A stretch of DNA of 64,000 nucleotides from Nephromyces sp. MM_2019 (lineage: Eukaryota; Apicomplexa; Aconoidasida; Nephromycida). Positions 18,972-30,119 of the stretch are shown here, piece by piece (position 1 is the stretch's first letter; every line of letters starts with the position of its first letter). The notes beneath the pieces were generated by a model. It made no database searches. It was not told the DNA's origin and worked only from the letters and a program-made list of their open reading frames with translations. Position numbers and translations under genes: made by a program. The stretch lies in contig JADHZB010000961.1 in assembly GCA_015657535.1 (NCBI GenBank), positions 22,047 to 86,046 on the forward strand, in the 5' to 3' direction.

Positions 18972-19121
18972 TTGGAAGATGAACGTCGGAAAGAGTGCAA
19001 TCTTTTACGCTCTATTATAGAAAATTACAGATTTAGATTGAAGAGTAAGGTAAAGCTGTACAATCTTTACTTACCAACCTTTAAGGACAAGCTACAAGGA
19101 TTGGCAAAAGTCAAACTCTGA
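18972..19121 (+). CDS. candidate terminal exon
   Basis: A polypyrimidine-poor but usable acceptor (ATTCAAG) precedes a 49-codon frame that starts LEDERRKECNLLRSI and ends in a stop. The composition suggests a charged helix. It may belong with the 20170-20268 frame to one gene. No family is recognised. Confidence 0.25.
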   Translation: MEDERRKECNLLRSIIENYRFRLKSKVKLYNLYLPTFKDKLQGLAKVKL

Positions 19122-20169
19122 AGGCATAACTGCCCCTAAACCTGAAAACCGCGTGAACCAGCGGTATAATTACGTGGCACCCGAGCTAGCGGGGTAAAAT
19201 ACCGTCCTGTGCACTGACATGGTGAGCTATGGCAATACGCGGCAAAAAGGATTCATACATGTTTGGGTGGAAAGCGGAATAGATGCAAGTCATAGATGGT
19301 TGCCTTATTGTATGTTCATAATACCCGAAGTATTCATCGAATGTTTTTGCGAATTAGCAGGGAGAAATGACAACAGGACATCCTACAGGATTTGTTTCTG
19401 TGCAGGAGAGGGCGAAATCCTTTGAAAATCAATAATGCCTTACGAAACGAATGAAAGCATCAAAGAATATATAGGAATGGATCAAAACCTGAATTTGCCC
19501 ACTTAAATATGCTTATATGGGCACCGCAGCAATCAATGGCATAAAAGCTACCTGCATTTCATTTCTGTACTTCCCGGATAAGGCTGCAAAGCACCGGATT
19601 TAACTGCCGACATCGCATAATTTGATCGTTTGAACAAAAGGCTCTCCAAAAAGCATTGCATCCTCTGATTCCGCCGAAACACTCGGCGTCTTTAAGTATA
19701 TTTTAACCGTTTAAGCGACTATTTTACTCAGTAATACTCATGATAGCTACTTCTGTAAATATTAATATGTGGTTAGCCTGCGCAAAGCGTCCAAAAAAAT
19801 TTTCAGTCATCTTCCAAGTGTATTTTTGAAAAGTAGACGTTTAACATGCTTCAATTATAGCATTCAATCGAAAAAAAGAGAAAAGCATGCCACTTTTTGC
19901 TTCAGTCATGATAGAATCATTGACCATGGCAGAAGTAGCAGGAAATTGCTCTAAAGATCGAAGTTGGAATGACAACGGTGCTGAGCTCAACTATCCCATT
20001 GGGATGCTTCGCTAAAATTAGAAAAACCTCAGGCTAACATTAAAAACAGAAAGCATGAAGAAGTTAAGACTAAGTACAGGTAATACTAGCTCAATCCGCT
20101 GCTGGTTGAGTGAATCTCCTTTTAAAGGTAGAATAAGGCTGTAAATCTTGTAAATTTTTTTTTTCACAG

Positions 20170-20268
20170 TTGGAATTATCGAAGCAGTATTTTTTGAAAG
20201 GTGGAGCGTTATACATGCAAGGATTGCTCGAGGAAAAAATATTTCCAAGGATGTTTTTGAAGGAATGA
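20170..20268 (+). CDS. candidate terminal exon
   Basis: A strong T-rich tract and CAG acceptor precede a 32-codon frame (LELSKQYFLKGGALYMQGLL...) that ends in TGA. It looks like the end of a helical protein. The upstream exon was not identified. Confidence 0.3.
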   Translation: MELSKQYFLKGGALYMQGLLEEKIFPRMFLKE

Positions 20269-20375
20269 TATATTCCATCTGAATTGAGTGTGCTTCTATT
20301 ATTTTCGTAACCTTGAAATGCTACTCATCTATTTCGGAGTTGTGAAATTTTTAAGTATGAGTATATGCAGAAGCA

Positions 20376-22082
20376 TTGCCACAAAGCTATTCTTCCTGCT
20401 TTATAGCACCAAATCAGAAACAAATTGTATGCCTGCTTTTCTATTTCACGCTACCGTACCCGCTGTGTGACTTTTCAAAAATAGATTATATTTTGTTATT
20501 AGCACAGCATGGCTTCGGCCGGAGCATCGACACACAAACAGAAGGATTCGCATACAACCTGAATGGTCCCTACTACTTTGGTGCAGTAGAGAGTGTTTTA
20601 TCGGATGAAAACTTGCTGGATAGTTGCAGCCAGTTGCTGAGGTTCCGTATAGAATTTTTACAGATGCTGAAGTACTCTGCAACTACGCCGGTACAGACGC
20701 CATCACAGCTCCTTAACGGCCCTAGTGGTATGCTTTCGCAGAAGAATTTGCTCCTACAAGAGCCTCATTCATCTAGAAGCCTTTCTTACCGCTGCGAGAA
20801 TGGCTACAAGCAAGAGTTTCAGCATGTTGAAGAAACCGCACATTGCATTACTTCTAACCACCAGATTTCTCAAAAAAGGAAATTCAAAGATTTTCTTACT
20901 CGTAAGGTTGTTGGACGGGCGTCCCTCTCCGAAAGGAGTGGGAATGTAGAAAGCCGAGCCTCTGGGGTACCTACTCGCACTGGCGGGACTCCTTTATACC
21001 TGCTGAAAACTAAGGTACATCCAAATTCCAAAAAGAAGGGTGCAAATACAAAAATACCTCTTGCTACTCGTAGACCAGGCTTTGGATCTCCGTTGGGAGT
21101 CGGCCAGAATCTTAAGGCAGCTGAGCCATCATCATGTAGCAGGGTGGAGGGTGGAATGGGGGGGATCACCGGATTAGAGACCCACACAAATACCCCTGGA
21201 CGACCACGTATGAATCGCGCGGATTTTGCCTGCAAAATCTGCGAAACGAGGAGTACTCCTCAATGGAGATATCTAGATCTTCAACCAGTATGCAATGCCT
21301 GTTATATGAGGGCAAGGAAAATGCAGCGAATAACCGGAAATTGCTCTACGCGAGGTGGGATTGGGGGAATTGGCTTTGAATCAGCCGAAGGAAGAGCCCG
21401 GTCGGGAAGCATTACCGGAAATCAAGAAGTGAACGCCAGAAGTTTGGGTGATTCACGGGATGCTGGAGTTGCATCTCAGCGAACATCTCCAGCAGCTTCT
21501 AGAACACCTCTAGAGTCCCCTCATGATCATGGTTCCCCCGATTCGTCTGTTTCTTCGAATAAAGTGGTTTCTTGTAGAGGTGGAACTTCTGTAAGTGTTA
21601 CAAAAGAAGATGAATATGCCTGTGGACATACATCTGGTGCTTTTAGCAAAGCATCTCCGCGAGATCTTGTGATAAATGAGCCTGCCTCCGAAATGCTCAA
21701 TGTAATACACGTGATGCCAAGCTCCTGGAAGGAACATGACCCTACAGAAAATATACGCAGCTTGGCTTCCATGAAAAGTAAAGAGACTGAGGAATATTTG
21801 TTGCACCCCCAAGTTGAGGGAATTCAAAAAGCAGATAAAGAAGAAAAAGACCAGACGCTGAATACGCATTCAAAGGTTACTGGGATAGAATGCTTAGGTA
21901 GTGCTGCGCCTTCAACGTACAAGAATATGGAGTGTCTTCCTGGCAGCTCTCAAGAGGAATGTGGCTTTTGGAAAGGTGCTAAAATGTTCGAAGATGCAAC
22001 AATGAAGAGGTTGGTGCAGAGCAGATTGGGGCAACCAAAGCTTAGCACAACACCCTTAAGCTGGTCTGATGAAGAACCCTAA
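20376..22082 (+). CDS. GATA-type zinc finger protein
   Basis: The uninterrupted frame is 568 codons. A single GATA-type finger lies at residues 286-309: Cys286-Lys-Ile-Cys289, then STPQWR, then Pro-Val-Cys306-Asn-Ala-Cys309, followed by a basic arm (MRARKMQR). The TPxWR and CNAC signatures are those of DNA-binding GATA fingers. The spacing between cysteine pairs is 16 residues, where the usual value is 17 to 20. The rest is serine-, glycine- and charge-rich and probably disordered, as in many transcription regulators. The frame has no ATG at its start: 20376 is TTG. The first 40-odd residues are hydrophobic and may be intron, with an acceptor near 20502 (TTATTAG). The true start is therefore uncertain. 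It is probably a nuclear transcription factor. Confidence 0.88.
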   Translation: MPQSYSSCFIAPNQKQIVCLLFYFTLPYPLCDFSKIDYILLLAQHGFGRSIDTQTEGFAYNLNGPYYFGAVESVLSDENLLDSCSQLLRFRIEFLQMLKYSATTPVQTPSQLLNGPSGMLSQKNLLLQEPHSSRSLSYRCENGYKQEFQHVEETAHCITSNHQISQKRKFKDFLTRKVVGRASLSERSGNVESRASGVPTRTGGTPLYLLKTKVHPNSKKKGANTKIPLATRRPGFGSPLGVGQNLKAAEPSSCSRVEGGMGGITGLETHTNTPGRPRMNRADFACKICETRSTPQWRYLDLQPVCNACYMRARKMQRITGNCSTRGGIGGIGFESAEGRARSGSITGNQEVNARSLGDSRDAGVASQRTSPAASRTPLESPHDHGSPDSSVSSNKVVSCRGGTSVSVTKEDEYACGHTSGAFSKASPRDLVINEPASEMLNVIHVMPSSWKEHDPTENIRSLASMKSKETEEYLLHPQVEGIQKADKEEKDQTLNTHSKVTGIECLGSAAPSTYKNMECLPGSSQEECGFWKGAKMFEDATMKRLVQSRLGQPKLSTTPLSWSDEEP

Positions 22083-23386
22083 GTTGATACGTGCATATAT
22101 TTGTAATGTGAAAGCACTTTATTATCGTGTATGATTTAAAATCTCTTTATGAGGGAGAAATGACGATAGCAATGCGCATAGAGCGGTTCTTTGATGAGCT
22201 GGGTCCCGTAAGAAATATAGCAGTTTGGCATTCAGGGTGTTAAGTTCTTAGCACTGTCAGTGTAACAGCTTCTTCTACAGATATATTGAAGATGATTATG
22301 CAATACAATTCTGCATGCCCACATTCTTAACACAAATTACCGAGAAACTGGCTGAGAAGAGCTGCATTCTGGTGGGGAATGGGTAGTAGAAGTTACGAAA
22401 TCAAGCTGTACTTGAGATGAGGGTCAGTATATGGTCAATATCAGGGGTGAAGTGCATGTGCTACCGGAGTTATATCGGGCATCTTAATCTTTGCATCCGC
22501 AAAAGCAGCGCTCCTTTTTAAAGATGCTGCGGTGCGACCGGTTTTTCCCTCAATTCCTTCAGTATCTTTATTCGAGCATGGTATGATGCGGTATATATAC
22601 TGCACTTTCCGTCAAATTCAAGGAGTGAAGGAAAACAACAGTAACCGGATTTCTGATGGTATCAACTAATAGGGGGCGTCGTAGTTGTATTACTCAGATA
22701 ACTGCATTATTGCTACTTAAAGATAAGCATTTCAAATTCCTCATAGTTGAATGTATAGCATAAGGGCTTCTAGCGCGAAGATACTCATTCATGCCACGCA
22801 TTTTTTTCTTTGAATCAGATGAGTCAACAGCTATGCTTTTTGGGGAACTTTGGTTAAGGAATAGGTAATTCCTAGGTGACCGCTTAATGGTTCAGTCCAA
22901 AATTTTTGTACTGTCTGCTTTGATAATCAGAACTCCTCCACGCCTAATTTGAGCATCTCCAAATTTAAATTCTCATAGCATTGGTATGTACTTTGATTCG
23001 AGGTTAAGACCTGTTTGGCCCGTATTCTAGCATTGCTTCGCTTTTAACGCACGGCACTTTAGAGAATTTATGTAATTGGCATGAGCAGGTCAAAAAATTT
23101 GTTTATGCAGCTACGAAAGCCCGTCTGCATTGTTAAAAAAGTCGAATGTGCACGGCGCATGTACCTGGCGTAGCTTCAATAAAAAGCCATTGAAGGGGTG
23201 AGATGCAACACCCACTATTAGCATCCCACCATTATTGAGTTTCTAGCCCGGGATATAGGTTTTTCAAGCTTGGAAGTTAAAAGTAAATGGGTGCAATCAG
23301 CTTAGTCCCGTTACAAAGTTCCATAGAATGCATTGGGGGGACTACAGGGGTCGATGTAGCACAAAAGATTGATCGCGTCAACATAG
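22083..23386. other. no gene seen
   Basis: The 3' flank of the GATA gene, with short frames only. Part of the gene carrying the 60-nt duplication may start here, but no exon chain could be built. Confidence 0.35.
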
Positions 23387-23516
23387 AGCCTTCATTGCAG
23401 AAAAAAAATGCGTGAGGAAATATAAAAAGCTCGTTTTAGAATTCGAAGCCTTTACTGCAGAAAAGAAACGCGTGAGGAAATGCAAGAAACTAGGGTTAGA
23501 TGTCCATGCAGAATGA
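23387..23516 (+). CDS. candidate lysine-rich exon with internal duplication
   Basis: After an acceptor-like CATAG, a plus-strand frame of 43 codons ends in TGA at 23516. It consists of two tandem 20-residue units, (R)AFIAEKKCVRKYKKL... and EAFTAEKKRVRKCKKL..., followed by a short tail. The two copies differ mainly at third codon positions, as expected of translated sequence. The composition suggests a basic amphipathic helix. Upstream exons were not found. The minus strand is also open, but the substitution pattern favours plus. Confidence 0.35.
23388..23507. repeat. 60-bp tandem duplication (2 copies)
   Basis: Two imperfect copies have a period of exactly 60 nt: GCAG occurs at 23397 and again at 23457. 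They share TGCAGAAAA and CGTGAGGAAAT cores. The period is a multiple of three, so the reading frame is kept. Confidence 0.85.
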
Positions 23517-24423
23517 AGGATAGCGGAACCCGCTGAATCGCGAAGTGTTTGCTGTGTAAGTTTCATGATACAGAATACAGTACAAGTGAAGCATTGTACG
23601 GCTACCCGTATTGGAGCAATGCATATACGAGTACTGCCGGCAATACTAGTTGCTAGGAGCTAAATAAAACGGGATTATCCGTTGCCGGCGCGCCTACCGT
23701 ACCACTTACAACGCATGATGACACTTTGGCGAGAGCTTCTCCGTCCGTTGCAACATGCTTGATGATGAACAACTCAATTTATCGCCTTTTTTTATATGGT
23801 GTAGGAGATAGTAAGCTGCACATTTTGATTTTCTGTTATCCGGTTCTGGCTCATCCGCAGCGCTTATTTTGAGGCTTCTCTTTTAATATTTTTAGCTGAA
23901 AAAAAAATCTGGATAAAACAGAATTGATAAGCCCCTCAGGCAGCTGAATATCATGGATTCTGCCGCATTACATACCCAAGAATTGGATTATGCCGTTAAG
24001 TGTTTTGAAAGGTTTACTTATGCATCTTCAATGTAAGCTGAGTATCTTGAAGATTAGATTGATTAGGTTCCGTCTTTACGTCTGTAGCTGAGTGTTACCA
24101 ACAGTCAGGAAAGTCAGTCAAACGCTGTGGGGGTTGGACTCATACCTACCTGTGCAGAATGCTGTGAAACAACCCCACCTGTGTTCCATCGACAGAGCAT
24201 ATTTTCGCAGATTGTTTTGTGAATGATAAAAAGGCCTCTTGTTTTTTTCCTCCCTTTGGCTGTTGCTGATGGCTTACCTTTTATCACTGAAATTTTTGTA
24301 TAAATCTGTGCTTCCACGCCCTACTTTAGCGGCTTTTTTGATGAAGGAGCTATGAGCTGTGCACAGTTATTTGGCTGTCCTGTGCTTCCCGCCAAGCAAC
24401 GTATTAGATTATAAAGCTTCCAA
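23517..24423. other. intergenic, no gene seen
   Basis: Upstream region of the rhomboid gene. Only short, unsupported frames are present (for example 24114-24317 minus). Confidence 0.4.
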
Positions 24424-26459
24424 ATGATTTTCCAGCAGCTCCCTAATCATGTCCGCCACTTCCTTTCTACAGCTAGGGCTCACCACAATTCAGCTGGCCG
24501 AAACTTCTTTTGCTCTATACCACTTCGCCTACCAAAGCTTCCAAAAATTCAGTCGCTTATCCGCATTGATACTTCCTCTGCTTCGAAAAATGCATCAAAG
24601 AAAGGGATTTTGTTGGGGGCCTCTGCAGGGGCACTCCTATACAGTGCCAATGGCAATTTCCCCTCTTTGGTTAATTTCTTTCGTTCTCATGATATAAATG
24701 AACGATTTCAAGGTCTTCCATGGAGAAGAAATGAGTCAGATTCTTGGTTGGTACCCCCAGCATCTAACGGGCAAAGTGTGATGGAGCTAGTCTATAAGAT
24801 AATTGGACTCAATACAGCGGTATTCCTTGCCTGGAGGCTGCCACATATGATGATGCTCAGAAACGCAGAACGGATAACCTACTTTCTTTCCAATCACTTT
24901 ATTGCTGACCGAGGATGCTTTTCTCCTCGCCGGATGCACGCATTATTTTTAAGTGGTGCGGTCATGCAATTTTTTTACTATGCTGTTATGTGTAACCAAG
25001 AGTACAAGTTGTCTGGCAGTGGTTTTGATTGCTGGAGGTATTCAAACTTTAAGGACGCCTCTTTTTCAATACATTAGTCGTGGTTGGGATGAAATTTGTT
25101 TTTGTGTGAGCATTAATCCCTTGAAAGGTCTGTGATGTTCAGACTTAATGGGGATAGAAATTTTGATTTTTTGCAAGTCGCTGCATAGGTGCTTATGAAG
25201 ATGTTATTAATTTTCTCTAGATAAGTATTCTTCCCTTTTGGAGTTCAATCTTTTCATTCTTTAAACTCATTTATTTGCATTCAATGGATGACTATACGAT
25301 TTCCTTATTTGCCAGCCTGTTTGTTCTGGATATTACCCTAACCATACGATTAAATCTCCCCAAAAATAGCTTACCTGCCGCCTTGCTGTGGTGCTTCATG
25401 TGTTGTGGGAGCCTAAAATATACTTCTTTTGCCAGTTAAATAGGATGAGAAATTCTGTTGAATGCAGTGTACGAGGAAAATGTATAACTTCCTGTCCATT
25501 TCACTTTTTTTTGTACAGCTTTCAGTCACTTTTCCTTTTCACATTTCCTGGCGAATAATTGGGGCCTCTACACTCTGGGCAGCTGTCTGAATAATGAGAT
25601 ATCGGCAATGGACTTTTTGTCGGCTTTCACACTAAGTGCTATAGCAAGTTCTGTCGGTCAAATTTTACTGACGCGAAATGCAGTTTTAGGGGCATCAGGA
25701 GGGCTAATGGGCATTGTGGTATTAGAGGCTTCTCTTCGTCCTAGGGATACTTTTGTTTCTATTTTCCCAATACCTGGTAAATATGTACTTAGATATGTGT
25801 TCGAATAAGATTTTTTTCAATAGCAGCTGAAATTATTTGGGCTAACTTGAAAAAAAAAGTTTGCAGGGTAACACCGCTGCCGCGTGCTACAACGTTTCAG
25901 AAATTGGTATTTGAGCTAATGTGGTATATTCCATTATATTTGCTATTTTGCCTAGTCTTTTAGAGAAGCAGATGATTTGCTCTAAGAAGTTTGATTGCCT
26001 TCTTGTTCAAGTACAATATCGTTGACTTGCATTAAATAAAGAGTCTGCTTCTATATGAAGATGCACTTGAGCTTATTATGGGCATATAGGTAACTATTTG
26101 TGGCACTCTCTAACTCGATGTCTAGTACAAATTCTGTCAGCATTCAATAATATAGCGAAAACTGGTGCTCTTTAACCGTTTTCCCCCCCTGCATGTAATA
26201 GGACCTATCCATTCCCGTTCTCTCTCACGCTTTAGGCCTGCATCTAACATCTATTCAACTTTGCCAGCTGGCTTTCCTCGTCAACTTTGGCTTGGCGGTA
26301 AGGTCTCTTCGCTACCCTTCTAGAATAGCCTGGATAGGACACATCTCAGGCTTTTTTGGTGGTTGCTTATTTTGCTGGCATAAGCGAAATTTTACCCAAG
26401 CTCTCTACTACGGCGACCTCCTGCAGTTGTCAAAGACTCGAGGAAGTCATGACTGGTAA
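24424..26459 (+). CDS. PARL-type mitochondrial rhomboid protease
   Basis: Three exons (24424-24955, 25519-25776 and 26236-26459) join in phase to give 337 residues. The N-terminus is basic and serine-rich without acids, as in a mitochondrial presequence. Exon 1 ends within the PARL-like segment MHALFLS, and exon 2 continues AFSHFSFSHFLANN, which matches the oxyanion His/Asn region of PARL. The catalytic serine lies in GASGG (Ser237) and the catalytic histidine in WIGHISGFFGG (His299), so the Ser-His dyad is intact. PARL/Pcp1 proteases cleave within transmembrane helices of inner-membrane proteins. Donors are GTGCGG and GTAAAT. An extra 3' exon is possible at about 27514-27597 (coiled, lysine-rich, ending KRRTL and a stop), but its phase does not fit the main model. 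Confidence 0.93.
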
Positions 26460-27513
26460 AAGCTTTTCACAGATGACGATAATTAAAATTAGATAAGGCT
26501 GTGATTATAGGTATCTTCTCCTGTCTAAAGTGATGCTAAGTTAGGAGTGTACTTAGAGGTTTCTTTTTTGTGATTATTCTTTCTTTTCACCAGAAATGCT
26601 ATTTGGAAGTTTGAATGTTATCGTTTTGTCCGAGAGTTGGCATGGTATTGAGAGTTTTAGATAACTGCATTCCATGTTGGATCTGCGTGTTATTAATGGA
26701 AGAATCAAGCTTTTTCTTGTTGCGTTTTTTATGTTCGCAGGTGGTCATCATACCGAGGTAAGCTATAGCCTGATGCTATTGCCCCTAAATTGTGTGTGCA
26801 TGCTTTGTGATGGAACATCTAACATTTTTTGTGTGACACTATTTTACTGTGTGTGTGTCAGTTTTTTTTATAATGCTGAAAATTTTGAAGCTTTATATGG
26901 ACTTCTAGCTTTAAAAATTTTTGCGATTGGCGAATCATCCGGGCCTTCTTTTAAGACCTTATAACAGCGCAATCTCCACATATCTTCTCTTTGTGCTTAC
27001 TTATCGATTTTTTTATCAAAGTTCAGCAGTGCATATACCTGTTTCATTAGCTCTTTATGTTGCCATTTTATGCTGCTAAATGATTTAGTTGCTCATTTAC
27101 TGCTTATTTTACTCACCCTCACTTTTAGACTGCGTTGATAGTTTTAGGATATTCCAAATCTCTTTGAAGATACAGGTCGGTCATGAATTTTACCCCGATA
27201 GTTTTTTATGCGCTTAATTTTTTTGAAACATAATATTGGGTTAATAAAAGTATGCGCACTCCATCTTTTGTTTCGGAATATTTTTACAATATATTTTTAC
27301 TTATATTTTGATGTATGCCTTTGTTTGAGGAGAGTTATAATATATTTAATCTGAATAACTCTGCCTTATGTGAATCTAAGGAAAAAAATAGTTATGTGCT
27401 TAGTATATTTTCGTGAAAATGAGAGATTTAAGAAATGGTGGCCAACATTATTGTACCCTTATTTGCTTTGTATGTGTAACATAATTTTAATTGGTTGCTG
27501 TTACTCACGCAGA

Positions 27514-27599
27514 ATTCTTCGTCACCTTTGGAGGTTTACGTGCTAAAGCATGAATTAGAGCGTATAAAACAAGAGAAACTAAAGCGGCGGACACTCTAG
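27514..27599 (+). CDS. candidate terminal exon, charged helix
   Basis: A CGCAG acceptor is followed by a 28-codon frame (NSSSPLEVYVLKHELERIKQ...) ending in TAG. The composition is that of a charged helix. It could be an alternative end of the rhomboid gene, through a small exon ending at the GTAAGC donor near 26759, or part of a separate gene. Confidence 0.35.
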
Positions 27600-27901
27600 A
27601 AACTTTTTTTAGAAGGTCATTGTATTAGAGGATATGTTGAAGCTTCTTTGCATCTTATATGTTTATTCCAGAAACAATTTTGGGGTATCCCTTGGATTGT
27701 CATTGTTGCAGGGATTACTTTTGCTGAATGAAGTTTATCCGACCAATTTATCTTGTTTATTACGGCCTAGCCTGCTTGTTTAAGTATATATTCTTGTCAT
27801 CGTGTTAATTTCGGAAGGTTTTGTTGATTCTAATTCCGAGCTGAAAGCCAGTATGCAATATATATTTTTTCTTGTGCACATCTTAGTTGTATTCGAAGCA
27901 G

Positions 27902-28824
27902 GAAATCAGATTAGAGAATTGTATGGGAAGGACCAAATGCATTTAGATTTAGTCAATGATATAGACTTGATTGCTCATTTTAGCTGGATTCAACTTACCA
28001 AGCTGCTAGATGGGGAAAATATTCATGTGATTATTACTTCAGTGATAGTATATATGTTTCTTGTGGTGAAGCATAGTGTGTATATGATTGCATAATGTAT
28101 GGGCACGGTCACGACCACCTCTTCTATCATTGATGTTTTTTTCTTATTATGTGAAGAGTGCTGAAGTAAGCGAGGGAAGAGTATTTCATTTTCTATTGGT
28201 AAAACTTTGAACAATGCTCAGGTTTCAGGCCCTATCTTAACTTTCTTTTATCTTTCATTTAGGCGAAATTAAGCATAAGTAAGCCCGATCCCCTTTTCTC
28301 TCAGTTTTTTTTTGCCTGGAGGAAATGTATAATTGCATTTGTGATTGTCGGGTAGTTCTTGGCAGCAATGCTGCCCTCTTGTACTGATACGTCTACACCG
28401 GTGTTTTGGGTGTGTGTCAGCCACAGATATTCTTATTTTAGACTTTGATAATACGTCTCCAATGCTGATACTCTGAATATGAAATTTATTGGACCCAATC
28501 TAATATAGGGCTAGAGCCTTCTTTCCCTGAAATAAAAGCTTTCTGTGTTAACTCCCATAAATTTCAAATCTTTTAGTGCAAGAACTAATTGCAGTCTCTC
28601 ATACTGGGTATGCACAAGCTAGGGTGGTAAAAGCTTGGGAAATATTGCACGCTCGTGTTTTGGAAAAAATTACGAGGGCTATTTTTTGCATATATATTTT
28701 TCAATGTTCTGGTGTAGAATTTTTTTTTGCGGGTGTATCCGGTAGATGCTATGTAGAAGACGCCTCTATGAAGCTTATATTTAACTTGATTCCCTATGGT
28801 CGAAAATTTATTGAGCATATCTAG
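27902..28824 (+). CDS. candidate two-exon membrane protein
   Basis: Exons 27902-28075 and 28577-28824 join with matching phase 1 and the donor GTGTGT. The first has a hydrophilic part (QIRELYGKDQMHLDLVND) and then a hydrophobic run (VIITSVIVYMFLVV). The second starts QELIAVSHTGYAQARVVKAW and ends in TAG. The 5' end is not defined. I recognise no family. It overlaps the proposed start of the next candidate (28796), so at most one of the two is exactly right. Confidence 0.35.
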
Positions 28825-29276
28825 TGAGCCACAAAAAATAGGGGATTGGTTGAGAGTTAAGAAGGCAAAAGACTGCATGATAAATCAAGATGCATGGGCA
28901 GAATTACTTAACCTGATAAGGTCTCAGGTTTATCCTTTTTTCATGGCTTTAAAAGCTAGATTCAGCAGATAGCATGAAGACCCGATTAATCTACGTGCCG
29001 ACGAATTGAAGGTTAATAGAGCTTCCATCATGTTCAAAAAAGTTTAACAGTGTAACCACAATCTGTAGATAGACCGTCTATGAGGAATTAGGTAGTCTCA
29101 AGACGGGAACCTATCTTTTAGAATTCCTGCCGCCACATTTATTGTGCTGCGGTGTATCATCTGAACTAATAAGGGTCACAATTTTTGCAGCTATTTCTGT
29201 CCTTATTCTAGTAATAATCCTCCTGGTGAACCGAATTGAAGACAGACAACGCTGGGACATTTTCCCTCAAGGCTAG
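28796..29276 (+). CDS. candidate tail-anchored small protein
   Basis: An ATG at 28796 has an in-frame TGA just upstream. The frame runs to a GTTTAT donor at 28927 and would continue through 28973-29011 and 29073-29276 to TAG, giving 124 residues. The C-terminal part holds a clear hydrophobic helix (VTIFAAISVLILVIILLV) followed by a short charged tail. The two introns would be 45 and 61 nt, shorter than any in the securely identified genes here, so the model is doubtful. The hydrophobic exon itself is the best-supported part. Confidence 0.3.
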
Positions 29277-29931
29277 CGCTTCTTTTTACTGCATTAGAAG
29301 CAGCTGTTCCCCAAGCCCGGTTTGATCGGTCGGCAGCGCTAGAGAGCAATTTGAATAGTAGCACACAGGGCATTAGTACACTTTGTCATACTTCCACTAT
29401 TCTTCGATGTCATACCTTTGGAGCTCTGTGAGGGTCGCGTGCACGGCGGCGGCAGCGACTGAGATTCAAAGTACCACGACATGCTTGCGCGTGGCCCATA
29501 TCCTTGCTAATTAGGGTTTGAGCGTGTCCGAGCGAATTTGTAGAACCTGCTTGCCTGGAGTCCAAAATTAAGGTGCAGTAGATAACCTAGGTGGTCTTAC
29601 CCAGCGAAACTGGGTAAATTTGCTTGCCTGCTTTTTCAGCTTGAGATATCCAAAAATAATATTACCTATAATATTGCATGCCCCAGTGCTGCGAAGATTG
29701 CCGTTAATGGTTTGTACATTCTTTCTACGAGGTAAACGGATGATGATTTTGAAGGTGCAAGTCTGTAGCCCTGGGGCCAATTGTTGCGCACACTACTAGA
29801 AAAGCCATTACCTGAATTTTCTGTAATGGCCACATCGGAATCAGCCTATAGAATACTCCAAATTTTGTAAAAGTGGTAGGCCATAATTCATTCGCACAAC
29901 CTAAACACTTCCAGCCGCAGAAACGCAGCAC
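29240..29931 (-). other. protein-like minus-strand frames, unresolved
   Basis: An ATG at 29931 opens a 40-codon frame with RNY codons. Further frames at 29792-29666, 29639-29601 and 29546-29416 join it in phase only if introns of 19, 26 and 54 nt are allowed. A plus-strand reading of 29402-29510 is also open. No family is recognised. Treat this as a possible small gene of uncertain strand. Confidence 0.22.
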
Positions 29932-30119
29932 AACTAATAATCTTTGTATTCCGTTACCTTTATACTATTTCTGCAAGTGCCTTGGAATTCACTACTTGTG
30001 ATAGTGGAGCCCTCCTCGAGCGACCGTATGCAAGGAGTGACCACTATGCTTCGCTTGAATTTGTTAGTCCCCGCTATTTCGTTTCGGGGGTATGTTAAAT
30101 TGACAATAAGCCTACAGCA

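Noticed and set aside
21510..21869. 119-codon minus frame across the GATA gene
   Set aside because: A mirror reading of a long coding exon; Phe/Ser-rich, with no splice support.
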